From JBFGCT01 sp963825565 (GTDB lineage Bacteria; Actinomycetota; Acidimicrobiia; Acidimicrobiales; Ilumatobacteraceae), in NCBI GenBank assembly GCA_963825565.1, contig CAWGTW010000010.1, positions 186,001-250,000 of the forward strand: 64,000 nucleotides of DNA, read 5' to 3'. The notes below the pieces were generated by a model. That model did no database searches, had not been told where the DNA came from, and was given only the letters and a program-made list of their open reading frames with translations. Of this stretch, positions 55,854 to 64,000 are shown one piece after another. The position numbers and the translations under genes were made by a program. Every line of letters begins with the position of its first letter. Position 1 is the stretch's first letter.

Positions 55854-58244
55854 GTGACCGACCTCCCCCGTCCCGGATCGATCCTCGGGACCCGGGTCAC
55901 CCGCACCGAGGACCCGGCGCTGCTCGTCGGTGCGGCGCGCTACGTCGCCGACCTGCCGCTGGCCGATCCGTTGCACGCGGTGTTCGTCCGCTCCGATGTC
56001 GCCCACGGGCTGATCGAGGCGATCCACGTCGATGTTGCGGTCGGCATGCCTGGCGTCGTCGCGGTCCTCACCGCGGCCGAGTTGGGGGTCGCTCCGCACC
56101 ACGGGTTCGCCAAGGTGCACGCCGACTTCGCCCGGCCACCGCTCGCCGACGGGCGGGTGCGCTTCGTCGGCGAAGCGATCGCGGTCGTGCTCGCCGAACA
56201 CCTCGACCAGGGGGTCGACGCAGCAGAGGCGATCTGGGCCGAGATCGATCCGCTGCCCGCGCTGATCGACGCCGAGGCCGCGCTCGCCGTCGGGGCTCCG
56301 CTGATCTTCCCCGCCCACGGCTCGAACGAGGCGACGACCGTCGCCGGCGACCGGCGCCCCGACGACGAGCTGTTCGGCGCCGCCGACACGATCGTGCGCG
56401 GTCGATACGTCAACCAGCGGATGGCGGTCGCGCCGATGGAGCCTGACTGCGTGGCCGCCGAGGTCGATGATGCCGGCCGGCTCGTCCTGCACGCGTCGAC
56501 GCAGATGCCGCACGGGCTGCGCGATCAGCTCGCCAGGGCGCTCGGTCGGGAGAAGGGGTCGGTGCGCGTCGTCACCGCCCAGGTCGGCGGGGGGTTCGGC
56601 GGCAAGGCCGGTCTGCATCCGGAGTACACCGTCGTCGCTGCGGCCGCCCTCCGGTTCGGGCGACCCGTCGTGTGGGTCCCGCCCCGCAGCGAGGACCTCC
56701 AGACGCTGCCCCACAGCCGCGGACAGGTGCAGTACGTCGAACTCGGCTGCACCACCGATGGCCGGTTCACGGGGATGCGGGCGCACCTCGTGGGCGACGC
56801 CGGCGCCTACCCGACGATCGGCGCATTCCTGCCCGGCGGCACGCGTCGGATGGCCCACGGCACGTACGCGTTCACCGCGCTCGACGTCGATGTCGCGGTG
56901 GCGGTCACCAACACCACGCCGATGGGGGCGTACCGCGGCGCCGGACGGCCGGAGGCGACGGCGATGCTCGAACGGCTGGTCGACCAGGCCGCGCTCGAGC
57001 TGGGGATCGACCCGATCGAGATCCGGCGCCGCAACCTCCTCGGAGACGACGTGTTCCCGTTCACGACGTTGACGGGCAACGTCTATGACTCGGGCCGCTA
57101 CCTCCTGCCGCTCGAACGAGCCGCCGAGGTCGCCGGGTACCGGGAGCTGCGAGCGGAGCAGGCCGCGCGGCGGGCTGCCGCCGACCGGACGCTGCTCGGG
57201 ATCGGAGTTGCCGCCTACGTCGAGATCACCGCCGGCGGCGAGGCCAGCGAGTTCGGGGCGATCGAGGTGCACCCCGACGGTTCCGCCACGGTCCTCGCCG
57301 GGACGTTCTCCCACGGGCAGGGGCACCAGACCGCGTACGCGATGCTCGTCTCCGACCGGACCGGCGTCGCCGTCGACCGGATCACGCTCGTCGACGGCGA
57401 CACCGATCGTGTCCCGACCGGCGGCGGCACCGGTGGGTCGCGATCGCTGCAGCTCGGCGGCTCGGCAGTGGCGGGCGCGACCGAGGCGATGATCGATCGG
57501 GCCAAGGAGGTCGCAGCGAGGGTGCTCGAAGCCGATGTCGCCGACATCGTGGTCGACGTCGCGTCCGGCACGGTCGGCGTGGCCGGCGTGCCGGCGCAGG
57601 CGCTGACCTGGGGCGAGCTCGCCGGCCGGGCGGAGGCCGACGGCGGCCGGCTCGACGGCCGGTTCGATTTCGAGCAGGACGGCGCGACCTTCCCCTTCGG
57701 CGCCCACATCGCGGTCGTCGAGGTCGACGCCGACACCGGTCGCGTCCGGCTGCGGCGGCACATCGCGGTCGATGACGCCGGCACGGTGATCAACCCGCTG
57801 CTGGTCGAGGGCCAACAGCACGGCGGCATCGCCGCCGGCGTCGGCCAGGCGCTCTACGAGGAGATCCGCTTCGATCCGGACGGCAACCCGATCACCTCCA
57901 ACTTCGCCGACTACGCGATCCCGTCCGCGGCGGAGCTGCCGATGTTCGAGGTGGTCTCGACCGAGACGCCGACCCCGCTCAACCCGCTCGGTGCCAAGGG
58001 GATCGGCGAGGCGGCGACCGTCGGTTCGACACCGGCCGTGCAGAACGCGGTGATCGATGCGCTCGCTCACCTCGGCGTGCGCCACATCGACCTGCCGTGC
58101 ACCCCGGAGCGGGTGTGGCGCGCGGTCCGCGACGCCGAAGCCGGCACGCTTGCGGCCTCGTGGCGCCCCCCACCCGACGTCTTCGCCCGCCTGCGCGAGA
58201 CGACCGAAGACGCCGAGTCGGCCGCCGCCGCCGACGGCATCTGA
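55854..58244 (+). CDS. Form II CoxL-like molybdenum hydroxylase large subunit, orphan
   Basis: A 796-residue Mo-binding subunit of the CO dehydrogenase/xanthine oxidase family. Blocks include VTRTEDPALLVGAARYVADL at the start, QVGGGFGGKAGLHPEY, MGAYRGAGRPEATAMLERLV and LGAKGIGEAATVGSTPAVQN with the catalytic Glu. The AYRGAGR loop is the form II signature; form I CO dehydrogenases have AYRCSFR. CO oxidation is therefore unlikely and an aldehyde or heterocycle is a better guess. No FAD or [2Fe-2S] subunit gene is adjacent, unlike the usual M-S-L operon, so partners must be elsewhere. The GTG at 55854 gives MTDLPRPGSILGTRVTRTED. Confidence 0.9.
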   Translation: MTDLPRPGSILGTRVTRTEDPALLVGAARYVADLPLADPLHAVFVRSDVAHGLIEAIHVDVAVGMPGVVAVLTAAELGVAPHHGFAKVHADFARPPLADGRVRFVGEAIAVVLAEHLDQGVDAAEAIWAEIDPLPALIDAEAALAVGAPLIFPAHGSNEATTVAGDRRPDDELFGAADTIVRGRYVNQRMAVAPMEPDCVAAEVDDAGRLVLHASTQMPHGLRDQLARALGREKGSVRVVTAQVGGGFGGKAGLHPEYTVVAAAALRFGRPVVWVPPRSEDLQTLPHSRGQVQYVELGCTTDGRFTGMRAHLVGDAGAYPTIGAFLPGGTRRMAHGTYAFTALDVDVAVAVTNTTPMGAYRGAGRPEATAMLERLVDQAALELGIDPIEIRRRNLLGDDVFPFTTLTGNVYDSGRYLLPLERAAEVAGYRELRAEQAARRAAADRTLLGIGVAAYVEITAGGEASEFGAIEVHPDGSATVLAGTFSHGQGHQTAYAMLVSDRTGVAVDRITLVDGDTDRVPTGGGTGGSRSLQLGGSAVAGATEAMIDRAKEVAARVLEADVADIVVDVASGTVGVAGVPAQALTWGELAGRAEADGGRLDGRFDFEQDGATFPFGAHIAVVEVDADTGRVRLRRHIAVDDAGTVINPLLVEGQQHGGIAAGVGQALYEEIRFDPDGNPITSNFADYAIPSAAELPMFEVVSTETPTPLNPLGAKGIGEAATVGSTPAVQNAVIDALAHLGVRHIDLPCTPERVWRAVRDAEAGTLAASWRPPPDVFARLRETTEDAESAAAADGI

Positions 58245-58259
58245 GCCCCGGTTCGACCC

Positions 58260-58356
58260 GGTCCGGGGGGTTTCGCCGCCGACGGGTCGCGCGGATTCTC
58301 ATCGAAGCGGATGGTCCCCCGGTCCGGTGGGTCTCGCCGCTGACGGGTCGCGCGGA
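58260..58356. repeat. Imperfect ~37-bp direct repeat, 61-bp period
   Basis: GGTCCGG...GGGT(TT/CT)CGCCGC(C/T)GACGGGTCGCGCGGAT occurs at 58260-58296 and 58321-58356. It lies in the 250-bp gap between the CoxL-like and P450 genes and is not obviously coding. Confidence 0.65.
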
Positions 58357-58497
58357 TGCCCACCGGCGTGGACGTCGCGGGTGGGTTGCCGCAGGCGGAC
58401 GTGCGATGCTGCGGTGATGAACGGGGAGACGCACGACCGATCGGGGCGTGAAGCGGGCGAGCCGGTGGAAGCGGGTGACCGGCGAGGAGCCGGGTCG

Positions 58498-59752
58498 ATG
58501 AGCAACGACGCAGCCGAGCCGGCACCGATCGGGCCGTCGATCGAGCCGGTGCTCGACTGGGCGACCGACTACGACGTGTTCGACCCGCAGTACGTCGCCG
58601 ACCCGTACCCGATCTGGGACGAGTTGCGCGAGCGCTGCCCGATCGCCCACAGCGATCGCTGGGGCGGCTCGTGGCTACCGACCCGCTACGAGGACGTGTA
58701 CGAGATCGCCCACGACATCGAGCGATTCCCGTCGGGCAACGGGATCGCCGTCGTCCCGCTGGTCGTCGCCGACCGGGCAGGCGCGCCCGCACCGGTGCCG
58801 GTGCTGACGTCCGGGGTGCCGCCGATCAGCGCTGACCCGCCACTGCACACCTGGACCCGGCGCCTGATCCTGCCGACGATGAGCCCGGCGCGGCGTCGCC
58901 GAGTACGAGGTGTTCACCCGCGAGTTGTGCCGTCGGCTGGTCGACGTGATCGCCATCCGCGGCGAGGGCGACGCCGCTGCGGAGTACGCCCAACAGATCC
59001 CCGTTCGGGTGATCGGCCACATCCTCGGGGTGCCCGAGTCGATGGCCGCGACGTTCACCGAGTGGGTGCGCGACGTCCTCGAGTTCGCCCACGACCCCGA
59101 GCGCCGCCGGCGCGGGGTCGTCGGCATCATCACCTATCTCCAGGGTGCGCTCGAAGCGCGCCGTGCGGAGCCGCAGGACGACTTCATCACCGAACTGCTC
59201 CAGTCCGAGCACGACGGGGAGCCGATCGGGAACGACGTGGTGATGGGGATGTGTGCGCTCCTGCTGATCGCCGGTATCGACACGACCTGGTCGTCGATCG
59301 GCTCGACGATGTGGCACCTCGTGACCCATCCGGACGATCGCCGGCGCCTGTGCAACGAGCCCGATCTGATGCCGACGGCGATCGAGGAGTTCCTGCGGGC
59401 CTACGCCCCGGTCACGATGGCCCGCCGGCTGGTACGCGACACCGAGTACGGCGGGTGCCCGATGCGAGCCGGCGAGCGGGTCCTGATGAACTTCCCCGGC
59501 GCCAATCGCGATCCAGCGGTGTTCCCCGACGCCGACCGCGTGATCCTCGACCGGGAGCAGAACCGCCACCTGGCCTTCGGCGCCGGCATCCACCGCTGCG
59601 CCGGATCGAACCTCGCCCGGATGGAGCTGCGCGTCGCGATCGAGGAATGGCTGGACCGCATCCCGGAGTTCGAACTGGTCGACCCCGGGCTGGTCACGTG
59701 GGCCGGCGGACAGGTCCGCGGCCCCCGCTCGATCCCGGTGCGGATCGGCTGA
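58498..59752 (+). pseudogene. Cytochrome P450, one frameshift
   Basis: A bacterial P450 split by a shift near 58890-58897. The front frame starts at 58498 (MSNDAAEPAPIGPSIEPVLD) and holds DPYPIWDELRERCPIAHSDR and ISADPPLHTWTRRLILPTMS. The other frame resumes at YEVFTRELCRRLVDVIA. The rest is intact: the I-helix CALLLIAGIDTTWSSIGSTM, the ExxR helix AIEEFLRAYAP, and the haem loop HLAFGAGIHRCAGSNLARME with the ligand Cys. The sequence GCGCGGCGTCGCCGAG would be restored by losing one base or gaining two. The rest looks fully functional. The substrate is unknown. The MFS gene converges on it. Confidence 0.88.
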
Positions 59753-59755
59753 CCG

Positions 59756-60943
59756 TCAGAGCCGGCGCGGCAGGAACGTCGTCGCAGCCGCCGCCGCCAG
59801 CAGCAGCCCGGCGATCGCCACGTAGAGGAGCCAGAAGGCGCCGAGCGCCAACGCCGCCGCGCCGAGCGCCGGCGCGACGAGGAACGAGACCTCGCGCCAG
59901 GTCGAAAAGACCGTCGTCATCGCCGTTCGCTCTCGGGGTTTGACCATCCGCACGAACGGGATGTTCCCGAGCACGTCGAGCGCCGCGCCGCCCATCGCTC
60001 CGGTGAGCCAGAACACCAGGCCGAGCGGTCGCTCGTCGCGCAACACCGCCAGCCCCGTCGCGCCCGCTGCCATCAACAGGAGCGAGCCGATGATCACCTG
60101 GCGCGTGCCGAAGCGATCGGCGCTGCGACCGACGAGCGGGGCGAGGAACAACATCGCGCTCGACACGGACAGGAAGGAGCCGGCAACCCAGGTGGGGAAT
60201 CCAGCCTCGACCACGTAGATCGGGCCGTAGATGAACAGCGCCGCCCAGAACACCGCTCGCGTCGAGGTGATCGCGTACGCGATCCGCATGTTGCGCTGAT
60301 CGAAGAACCGCACGACGTTGCGAATCGGATTCGAGCTCGCCTTGGTCGGCCCGAGCAGGACGGGGTTCCGATGGAGTCGCAACCGCCAGAAGTAGGCGAC
60401 CATCGCGGTCGTCATCACGGCCGAGATGACGAACGGAGCGTCCGGATGGCCACGGCTCCAGAGCGAGACGCCGACGAACGGACCGAGCAACCACGCCGCG
60501 CCCGTGTAGACCTGCCGTCTGGCCTCGGTCACTGTCAGCTCGCGCTTTCCGATGTAGTCGATGATGTAGAGCGACAGGCACACCGAGAAGATCGACGCCG
60601 CGGTCGAGCGCAGCCCGATCGCCACCGCGAAGAGCGGCCCCGAGGCGAACGTGAACAGGACGGCGGCGGCGAAGAGAAAGCCGCCGGACATCGTCATCAC
60701 CCACCGCCGCTGGAGCCGCACCTCGAACCAGCCGACGTTGAGCGTGAAGAACAGGGTGATCGTGGCGCCACCGAAGAAGACGTACGACACGGCCGCCTTG
60801 GAGCCCAGCGCCTCGAGCGCCGCCAGCGGCACCACGCCGACCATCACCGACCGGGCGAGACCCTCCAGTCCACCGAGGCGGGCCAACTCCGAGCTGGCGG
60901 CCGGCTCGACCTGCATGAGCCCCTCGGGACGACGCCAGCGCAT
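59756..60943 (-). CDS. MFS transporter
   Basis: A 395-residue membrane protein with about eleven to twelve hydrophobic helices, for example VSYVFFGGATITLFFTLNVG, GGFLFAAAVLFTFASGPLFA and VFWAALFIYGPIYVV. A loop after helix 8 reads LVGRSADRFGTRQVIIGSLL, the G-R-x-(A/S)-D-R-x-G-x-R motif. It groups loosely with drug/metabolite exporters; no substrate can be named. The ATG at 60943 begins MRWRRPEGLMQVEP. It ends four bases from the P450 gene and lies on the same strand as the PhnD-like/oxidoreductase/HutI genes. Confidence 0.82.
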   Translation of the reverse strand: MRWRRPEGLMQVEPAASSELARLGGLEGLARSVMVGVVPLAALEALGSKAAVSYVFFGGATITLFFTLNVGWFEVRLQRRWVMTMSGGFLFAAAVLFTFASGPLFAVAIGLRSTAASIFSVCLSLYIIDYIGKRELTVTEARRQVYTGAAWLLGPFVGVSLWSRGHPDAPFVISAVMTTAMVAYFWRLRLHRNPVLLGPTKASSNPIRNVVRFFDQRNMRIAYAITSTRAVFWAALFIYGPIYVVEAGFPTWVAGSFLSVSSAMLFLAPLVGRSADRFGTRQVIIGSLLLMAAGATGLAVLRDERPLGLVFWLTGAMGGAALDVLGNIPFVRMVKPRERTAMTTVFSTWREVSFLVAPALGAAALALGAFWLLYVAIAGLLLAAAAATTFLPRRL

Positions 60944-61042
60944 CGGCTGCGACAGTACGCCCGCAACCCCGGCGTTCCCGCCACCCCGAGAGGCCAGCGC
61001 TCCTCCGCCTCCGCCACCGGTGGCGCGCGGATCGGACCACGG

Positions 61043-61780
61043 TCAGCCGCGCCGGTGCAGCATGACCTCGTAGTCGGCCCGTGACGCCGGCACGACGCCG
61101 GCGAGGTCGACGATCAGTTTCGGAGGGATCGCGACCATCGCCGCCGCCATCGTTCGGCGCTCGTCGGTCGGGCGCCGTCGATGCAACGCGAACGGCGGCG
61201 CCGGCCACTCCTTGGTCCGGTCGATGACCCGAAGGCCCGTGCCGGCCCGCAGTTGCCGGGCCAGCTGCGCCCACACGGTGTGGTCGATCGCCGCGACATC
61301 GGCGTCACCGCGGGCGACCGCCTCGACCGACGCCGCATGGGATCCGGTCGTCACGACGCGCTCGAACATCGACAGGTTCGATCCGATCGCAGCGAGGTGG
61401 TCGACGAGCGCGAGGTGACCCGACCACGACACCATCTCGTTGATCGCAACGACCCCGCCGCTGGCATCGCACAACCCCTCGATCGCCGGGTCTGCCGTCA
61501 CGATCACCGAGTGGTACACCGGCCCGGTCTCGCCGGCGAACACCGGAGCGGCGACGATCTCGGCGTCGAGTCGGCCGGAATCGACCAACTGGCACACGAG
61601 GAACCCGCATCCCCAGATCAGATCGGCGTCGCCCGCACGCTCGGCCGCCTCGGCCGACGTGCCCGGCAGGCGCCGGTCGGCGGCGATGTCGACCCCGGTG
61701 GCCTCGGTGAGCCACGAACACAGGCCGGCGAGGATCGGGACCGTGTTCTCGCCGAGCAGGGTGACCGCGGTCAGACCCAC
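61043..61780 (-). CDS. PhnD-like periplasmic-type binding protein without signal peptide
   Basis: A 245-residue protein of the phosphate/phosphonate ABC-transporter substrate-binding family. The pattern GLCSWLTEATGVDIAADRRL, then WGCGFLVCQLVDSG, YHSVIVTADPAIEGL, VAINEMVSWSGHLALVDHLA and GDADVAAIDHTVWAQLARQL with the PAPPF segment is PhnD-like. It starts directly with the folded part (GTG at 61780, MGLTAVTLLGENTVPILAGL), so it is probably cytoplasmic. The start overlaps the oxidoreductase stop by ten bases. No permease or ATPase gene is nearby. A ligand-sensing or enzyme-like role beside the oxidoreductase is a possibility. Confidence 0.75.
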   Translation of the reverse strand: MGLTAVTLLGENTVPILAGLCSWLTEATGVDIAADRRLPGTSAEAAERAGDADLIWGCGFLVCQLVDSGRLDAEIVAAPVFAGETGPVYHSVIVTADPAIEGLCDASGGVVAINEMVSWSGHLALVDHLAAIGSNLSMFERVVTTGSHAASVEAVARGDADVAAIDHTVWAQLARQLRAGTGLRVIDRTKEWPAPPFALHRRRPTDERRTMAAAMVAIPPKLIVDLAGVVPASRADYEVMLHRRG

Positions 61781-63237
61781 GGGCAGTTGGAGTTCCGATC
61801 GCCGAACGTGCCGCCGGTGCGGTACCGGTCGAGGGTGAACGGTTTCAACTCGTCGGGCTGCTCACCGGTCACCAGCATCTGCGCGGTCAGCTTGCCGACG
61901 CCGATCATCTTGAAGCCGTGGTTGGAGTCGGCGATCACCCAGGCGTTGTCGGCGAGGTGGTCGAAGACCGGCACGTTGTCGGGGGTGAAGGCGCCGATGC
62001 CGCCGTTGCGCCGCTCCTTGAAGTACGGCCGCAGGTTCTCGAACCGCTCGAACAGCATCCCGAGCGTGGCGCAGTAGTAGTCGGCGAACCAGTCGTCGGC
62101 CTGGTACTCGTCGTTGAGGTGGCCGTACGGCTCCACCGCCGCCCGCGGCCCGAGCTTGATCGGGATCGTGCCGCCTTGCAGCCCGGGCGCCCCGACCCGC
62201 TCGGCGGCGTAGCGGGTGTAGCTGTAGAAGTGATCCTGGATCATCTCGCCGTCGTCGCCGTACACCGGCGTGTTCATCAGCTCGACGTGCAGCACCGGCG
62301 AGTCGCGATGGTCGGCCGTCCGGAAGTCGACGCCCTCCGGCAGCAGCACCTCGCCTTCGAGCAGGCGCCAGTAGGTCCACATGTCCATGTCGTGCTCGAC
62401 GTGGCCGTCGGGGTAGACGACGTCGAGGTTCGCCGGCCCACCGAGCCACTCCCAGTGCGTTGGCGTCCATGCCCCTGCGCCGACGACGACCTGGTCGCAT
62501 TCGATCCGGCCCCGATCGGTCTCGACCGCGGTCACCGAACCGGAGCCATCGAGGTCGTACCCGGTCACCGACGTGCCGTAGACGCGCCGGACGCCCCACT
62601 GGCGGCACTTCTGATCGAGTCCCCACATCGCCAGGTGGGTGCCCGCGTATCCCGAGCGGTGCTCGTGGAGCACCACGTCGCAGTTGTCGGTCTTGAAGTC
62701 GGGCCACAGGTCGGTGAGGAAGCGGTGGGCCGCCGCGCCGGTGTACACGTCGGACGGGTAGCCGCTCGCCGCCTGCGATGCCTGGAGCCGGAGGTAGTCG
62801 TCCTCCTGGTTGGCCTCGCCGACCGACACGTAGCCGACCTGCTGGAACCCGAAGTTGACGGGGTCGGACTCCCACACCTCGACGCTCGCCCGCAGGATCG
62901 GGTGCAGCGGGCCGGTCATGTAGAGGTTGCGCACGCACCCGCACGCCAGGCCGGACGCGCCGGCACCGGGACCCTGCTTGTCGATCAGCACGACGTCGCT
63001 CCCGCGCCCTCGGCCGGTCCGTTCGAGCAGCATCGCCAGGTGGTACGCGGACGACAGGCCGTGCACACCGGCTCCGACGACGACGAACCGGGCCGACGGC
63101 GGGAGCGGGTCGGGGTCGAACACCGGGACCACCGCCGGGTTCGCCGCACGGCCGTCGACCGTCGGTGGCAGCGGCCGGTTGGCGAACGGGTACCACTGGT
63201 TGTGACCGGTCGGGTTGGGGATCGGTTCGGTCGTCAC
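61771..63237 (-). CDS. FAD-dependent DAO-family oxidoreductase
   Basis: A 488-residue flavin amine/amino-acid oxidase-type protein. The FAD-binding motif FVVVGAGVHGLSSAYHLAML is near residue 52, followed by VVLIDKQGPGAGASGLACG, VVVGAGAWTPTHWEWLGG and, near the C-terminus, DNVPVFDHLADNAWVIADSN with HGFKMIGVGK, the last FAD contact. The layout fits sarcosine/dimethylglycine oxidase relatives. The GTG at 63237 has GGAGG just upstream, inside the HutI stop region; the longer ORF to 63264 is unlikely. It ends NSNCPWV, overlapping the PhnD-like start. Gene order HutI, this gene, PhnD-like suggests a role near imidazole or amine degradation, but this is inference. Confidence 0.88.
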   Translation of the reverse strand: MTTEPIPNPTGHNQWYPFANRPLPPTVDGRAANPAVVPVFDPDPLPPSARFVVVGAGVHGLSSAYHLAMLLERTGRGRGSDVVLIDKQGPGAGASGLACGCVRNLYMTGPLHPILRASVEVWESDPVNFGFQQVGYVSVGEANQEDDYLRLQASQAASGYPSDVYTGAAAHRFLTDLWPDFKTDNCDVVLHEHRSGYAGTHLAMWGLDQKCRQWGVRRVYGTSVTGYDLDGSGSVTAVETDRGRIECDQVVVGAGAWTPTHWEWLGGPANLDVVYPDGHVEHDMDMWTYWRLLEGEVLLPEGVDFRTADHRDSPVLHVELMNTPVYGDDGEMIQDHFYSYTRYAAERVGAPGLQGGTIPIKLGPRAAVEPYGHLNDEYQADDWFADYYCATLGMLFERFENLRPYFKERRNGGIGAFTPDNVPVFDHLADNAWVIADSNHGFKMIGVGKLTAQMLVTGEQPDELKPFTLDRYRTGGTFGDRNSNCPWV

Positions 63238-63241
63238 GGGA

Positions 63242-64000
63242 TTACCTCCGGTCGGGCGGCGCATCGGGCTGTTGGTCGGGCGGGTTTACGAACGACGCCC
63301 CGATCGTCCGCCGGATCAGCGGGACCCCGGGGCGGTAGGCGAGGTGGTGGCGGCTGGGGGCGTCGAGCACGGTCAAGTCGGCCGGACCACCGACGCACAG
63401 GCGACCGACGTCGGCGCGCCGCAGCGCCGCCGCGCCTCCGGTGGTCGCCGCGGCGATCGCCTCGTCGATCGTCATGTGCATGTCGCGCACGGCGAGCGCG
63501 ATGCAGAACGACATCGAGGTCGTGTAGCTCGATCCGGGGTTGCAGTTCGACGCGAGCGCGACGGTCACCCCGGCGTCGATCGCCCGCCGAGCGTCCGGGT
63601 AGGGCTGGCGGGTCGAGAAGTCCGTCGCCGGCAGGAACGTGGCAACCGTGTCGCTCCCCGCCAGCGCGTCGATGTCGTCGTCGGCGAGGTAGGTGCAGTG
63701 GTCGACCGAGGCGCACCCCAGCTCCACGCCGAGCCGGACCCCCGGGCCGTATCCGAGCTGGTTGGCGTGCAGGCGCAGCCCGAGCCCCGAGGCTCGGCCG
63801 GCTTCGAGCACGGCCCGGCACTGCTCGGCGCCGAACGCCCCGCGCTCGCAGAACGCATCGATCCAGCGCACGTGGGGGCGCACGGCTTCGAGCATCGGCC
63901 CACAGACCAGGGCGACGTAGTCGTCCGTCCGCCCGTCGAAGTCGGCGGGGACGAGGTGCGCACCGAGGAACGTCACCTCCGTCGTCAGCTCGGCGGCCAC
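63242..64000 (-). CDS. hutI: Imidazolonepropionase (HutI)-like, N-terminus beyond window
   Basis: The C-terminal 252 residues of a HutI-like amidohydrolase, cut at the right edge. VTFLGAHLVPADFDGRTDDY, DAFCERGAFGAEQCRAVLEA, LGLRLHANQLGYGPGVRLGV, ASVDHCTYLADDD and CNPGSSYTTSMSFCIALAVR match HutI in order. HutI hydrolyses imidazolone-5-propionate to formimino-glutamate in histidine breakdown, binding Zn. The metal-site Asp of the usual ATDxNPG motif reads ASNCNPG here. The stop lies inside the ribosome site of the oxidoreductase gene, so the two are probably co-transcribed. No hutU or hutH is in the window. Other amidohydrolases remain possible. Confidence 0.8.
   Translation of the reverse strand: MAAELTTEVTFLGAHLVPADFDGRTDDYVALVCGPMLEAVRPHVRWIDAFCERGAFGAEQCRAVLEAGRASGLGLRLHANQLGYGPGVRLGVELGCASVDHCTYLADDDIDALAGSDTVATFLPATDFSTRQPYPDARRAIDAGVTVALASNCNPGSSYTTSMSFCIALAVRDMHMTIDEAIAAATTGGAAALRRADVGRLCVGGPADLTVLDAPSRHHLAYRPGVPLIRRTIGASFVNPPDQQPDAPPDRR

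Noticed and set aside
53754..58085. 1443-codon ORF on the minus strand
   Set aside because: Antisense shadow of the metallopeptidase and CoxL-like genes; the latter have clear family motifs on the plus strand.
55854..58244. Aerobic CO dehydrogenase (form I CoxL)
   Set aside because: The active-site loop reads AYRGAGR, not AYRCSFR, and CoxM/CoxS genes are missing.
1..64000. tRNA, rRNA, CRISPR, insertion sequences, prophage
   Set aside because: I found no convincing tRNA-type T-loop/acceptor pair, no spaced CRISPR repeats, no transposase motif and no phage structural gene. The DUF222/HNH protein alone is not proof of a mobile element.

Overview
The window is very GC-rich, uses many GTG starts and Shine-Dalgarno-led genes, and encodes actinobacterial-type envelope functions: LysM/NlpC hydrolase, L,D-transpeptidase, Ser/Thr kinase, Eis-like acetyltransferase, LppX-like protein and DUF222/HNH protein. 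The best guess is a member of the Acidimicrobiia (Ilumatobacter-like). This is inference from style and content. I found no rRNA, tRNA, CRISPR array, insertion sequence or prophage.

Layout. (1) 1-9072: a catabolic-looking locus. A leftward set holds a small SAF subunit, an altronate dehydratase/sulfolactate lyase-type large subunit, a LarA-type racemase (badly frameshifted), a FAD subunit and an XdhD-like molybdenum hydroxylase whose iron-sulfur domain has lost every cysteine. A divergent rightward pair encodes archaeal-type GAPDH and PGK with altered substrate-site residues. (2) 9054-14526: LysM/NlpC hydrolase, PAP2 phosphatase, MFS exporter and two acetyltransferases. (3) 14625-25958: a giant secreted beta-helix protein, a primary-like sigma factor, a YccA-type membrane protein, a translationally coupled pair of ferritin-like proteins plus an unknown partner, and a UbiB kinase. 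(4) 26136-34761: isochorismatase-like, SCP2-like and RidA proteins, L,D-transpeptidase, Ski2-like helicase, lipoprotein, receptor-type Ser/Thr kinase and a broken lipoprotein paralogue.

(5) 34867-44245: an ECF sigma factor and its probable membrane anti-sigma factor separated by twenty 15-bp repeats, an SDR, a cNMP-binding protein, a two-subunit B12-dependent acyl-CoA mutase, a 0.6-kb minisatellite and a frameshifted HNH protein. (6) 44347-55790: AhpD-like protein, GpsA, amidase, LppX-like protein, acyl-CoA dehydrogenase, universal stress protein, pirin, HbpS-like protein, HtrA-like protease and a secreted metallopeptidase. Two nearly identical 9-codon genes with strong ribosome sites lie in this part. 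(7) 55854-64000: an orphan form-II CoxL-like subunit, a frameshifted P450, MFS, a PhnD-like protein, a DAO-type oxidoreductase and the C-terminal part of HutI.

Three themes cut across the genes. First, a CTTGA(C) motif repeated at 11-bp steps occurs in four intergenic regions, including in front of both 9-codon genes. Second, short tandem repeats of 12-15 bp are common between genes. Third, single-base-type frameshifts break four otherwise well-conserved genes (five breaks in the LarA-like gene alone), several in homopolymer runs. Sequencing or assembly indels are therefore a live alternative to real pseudogenes.
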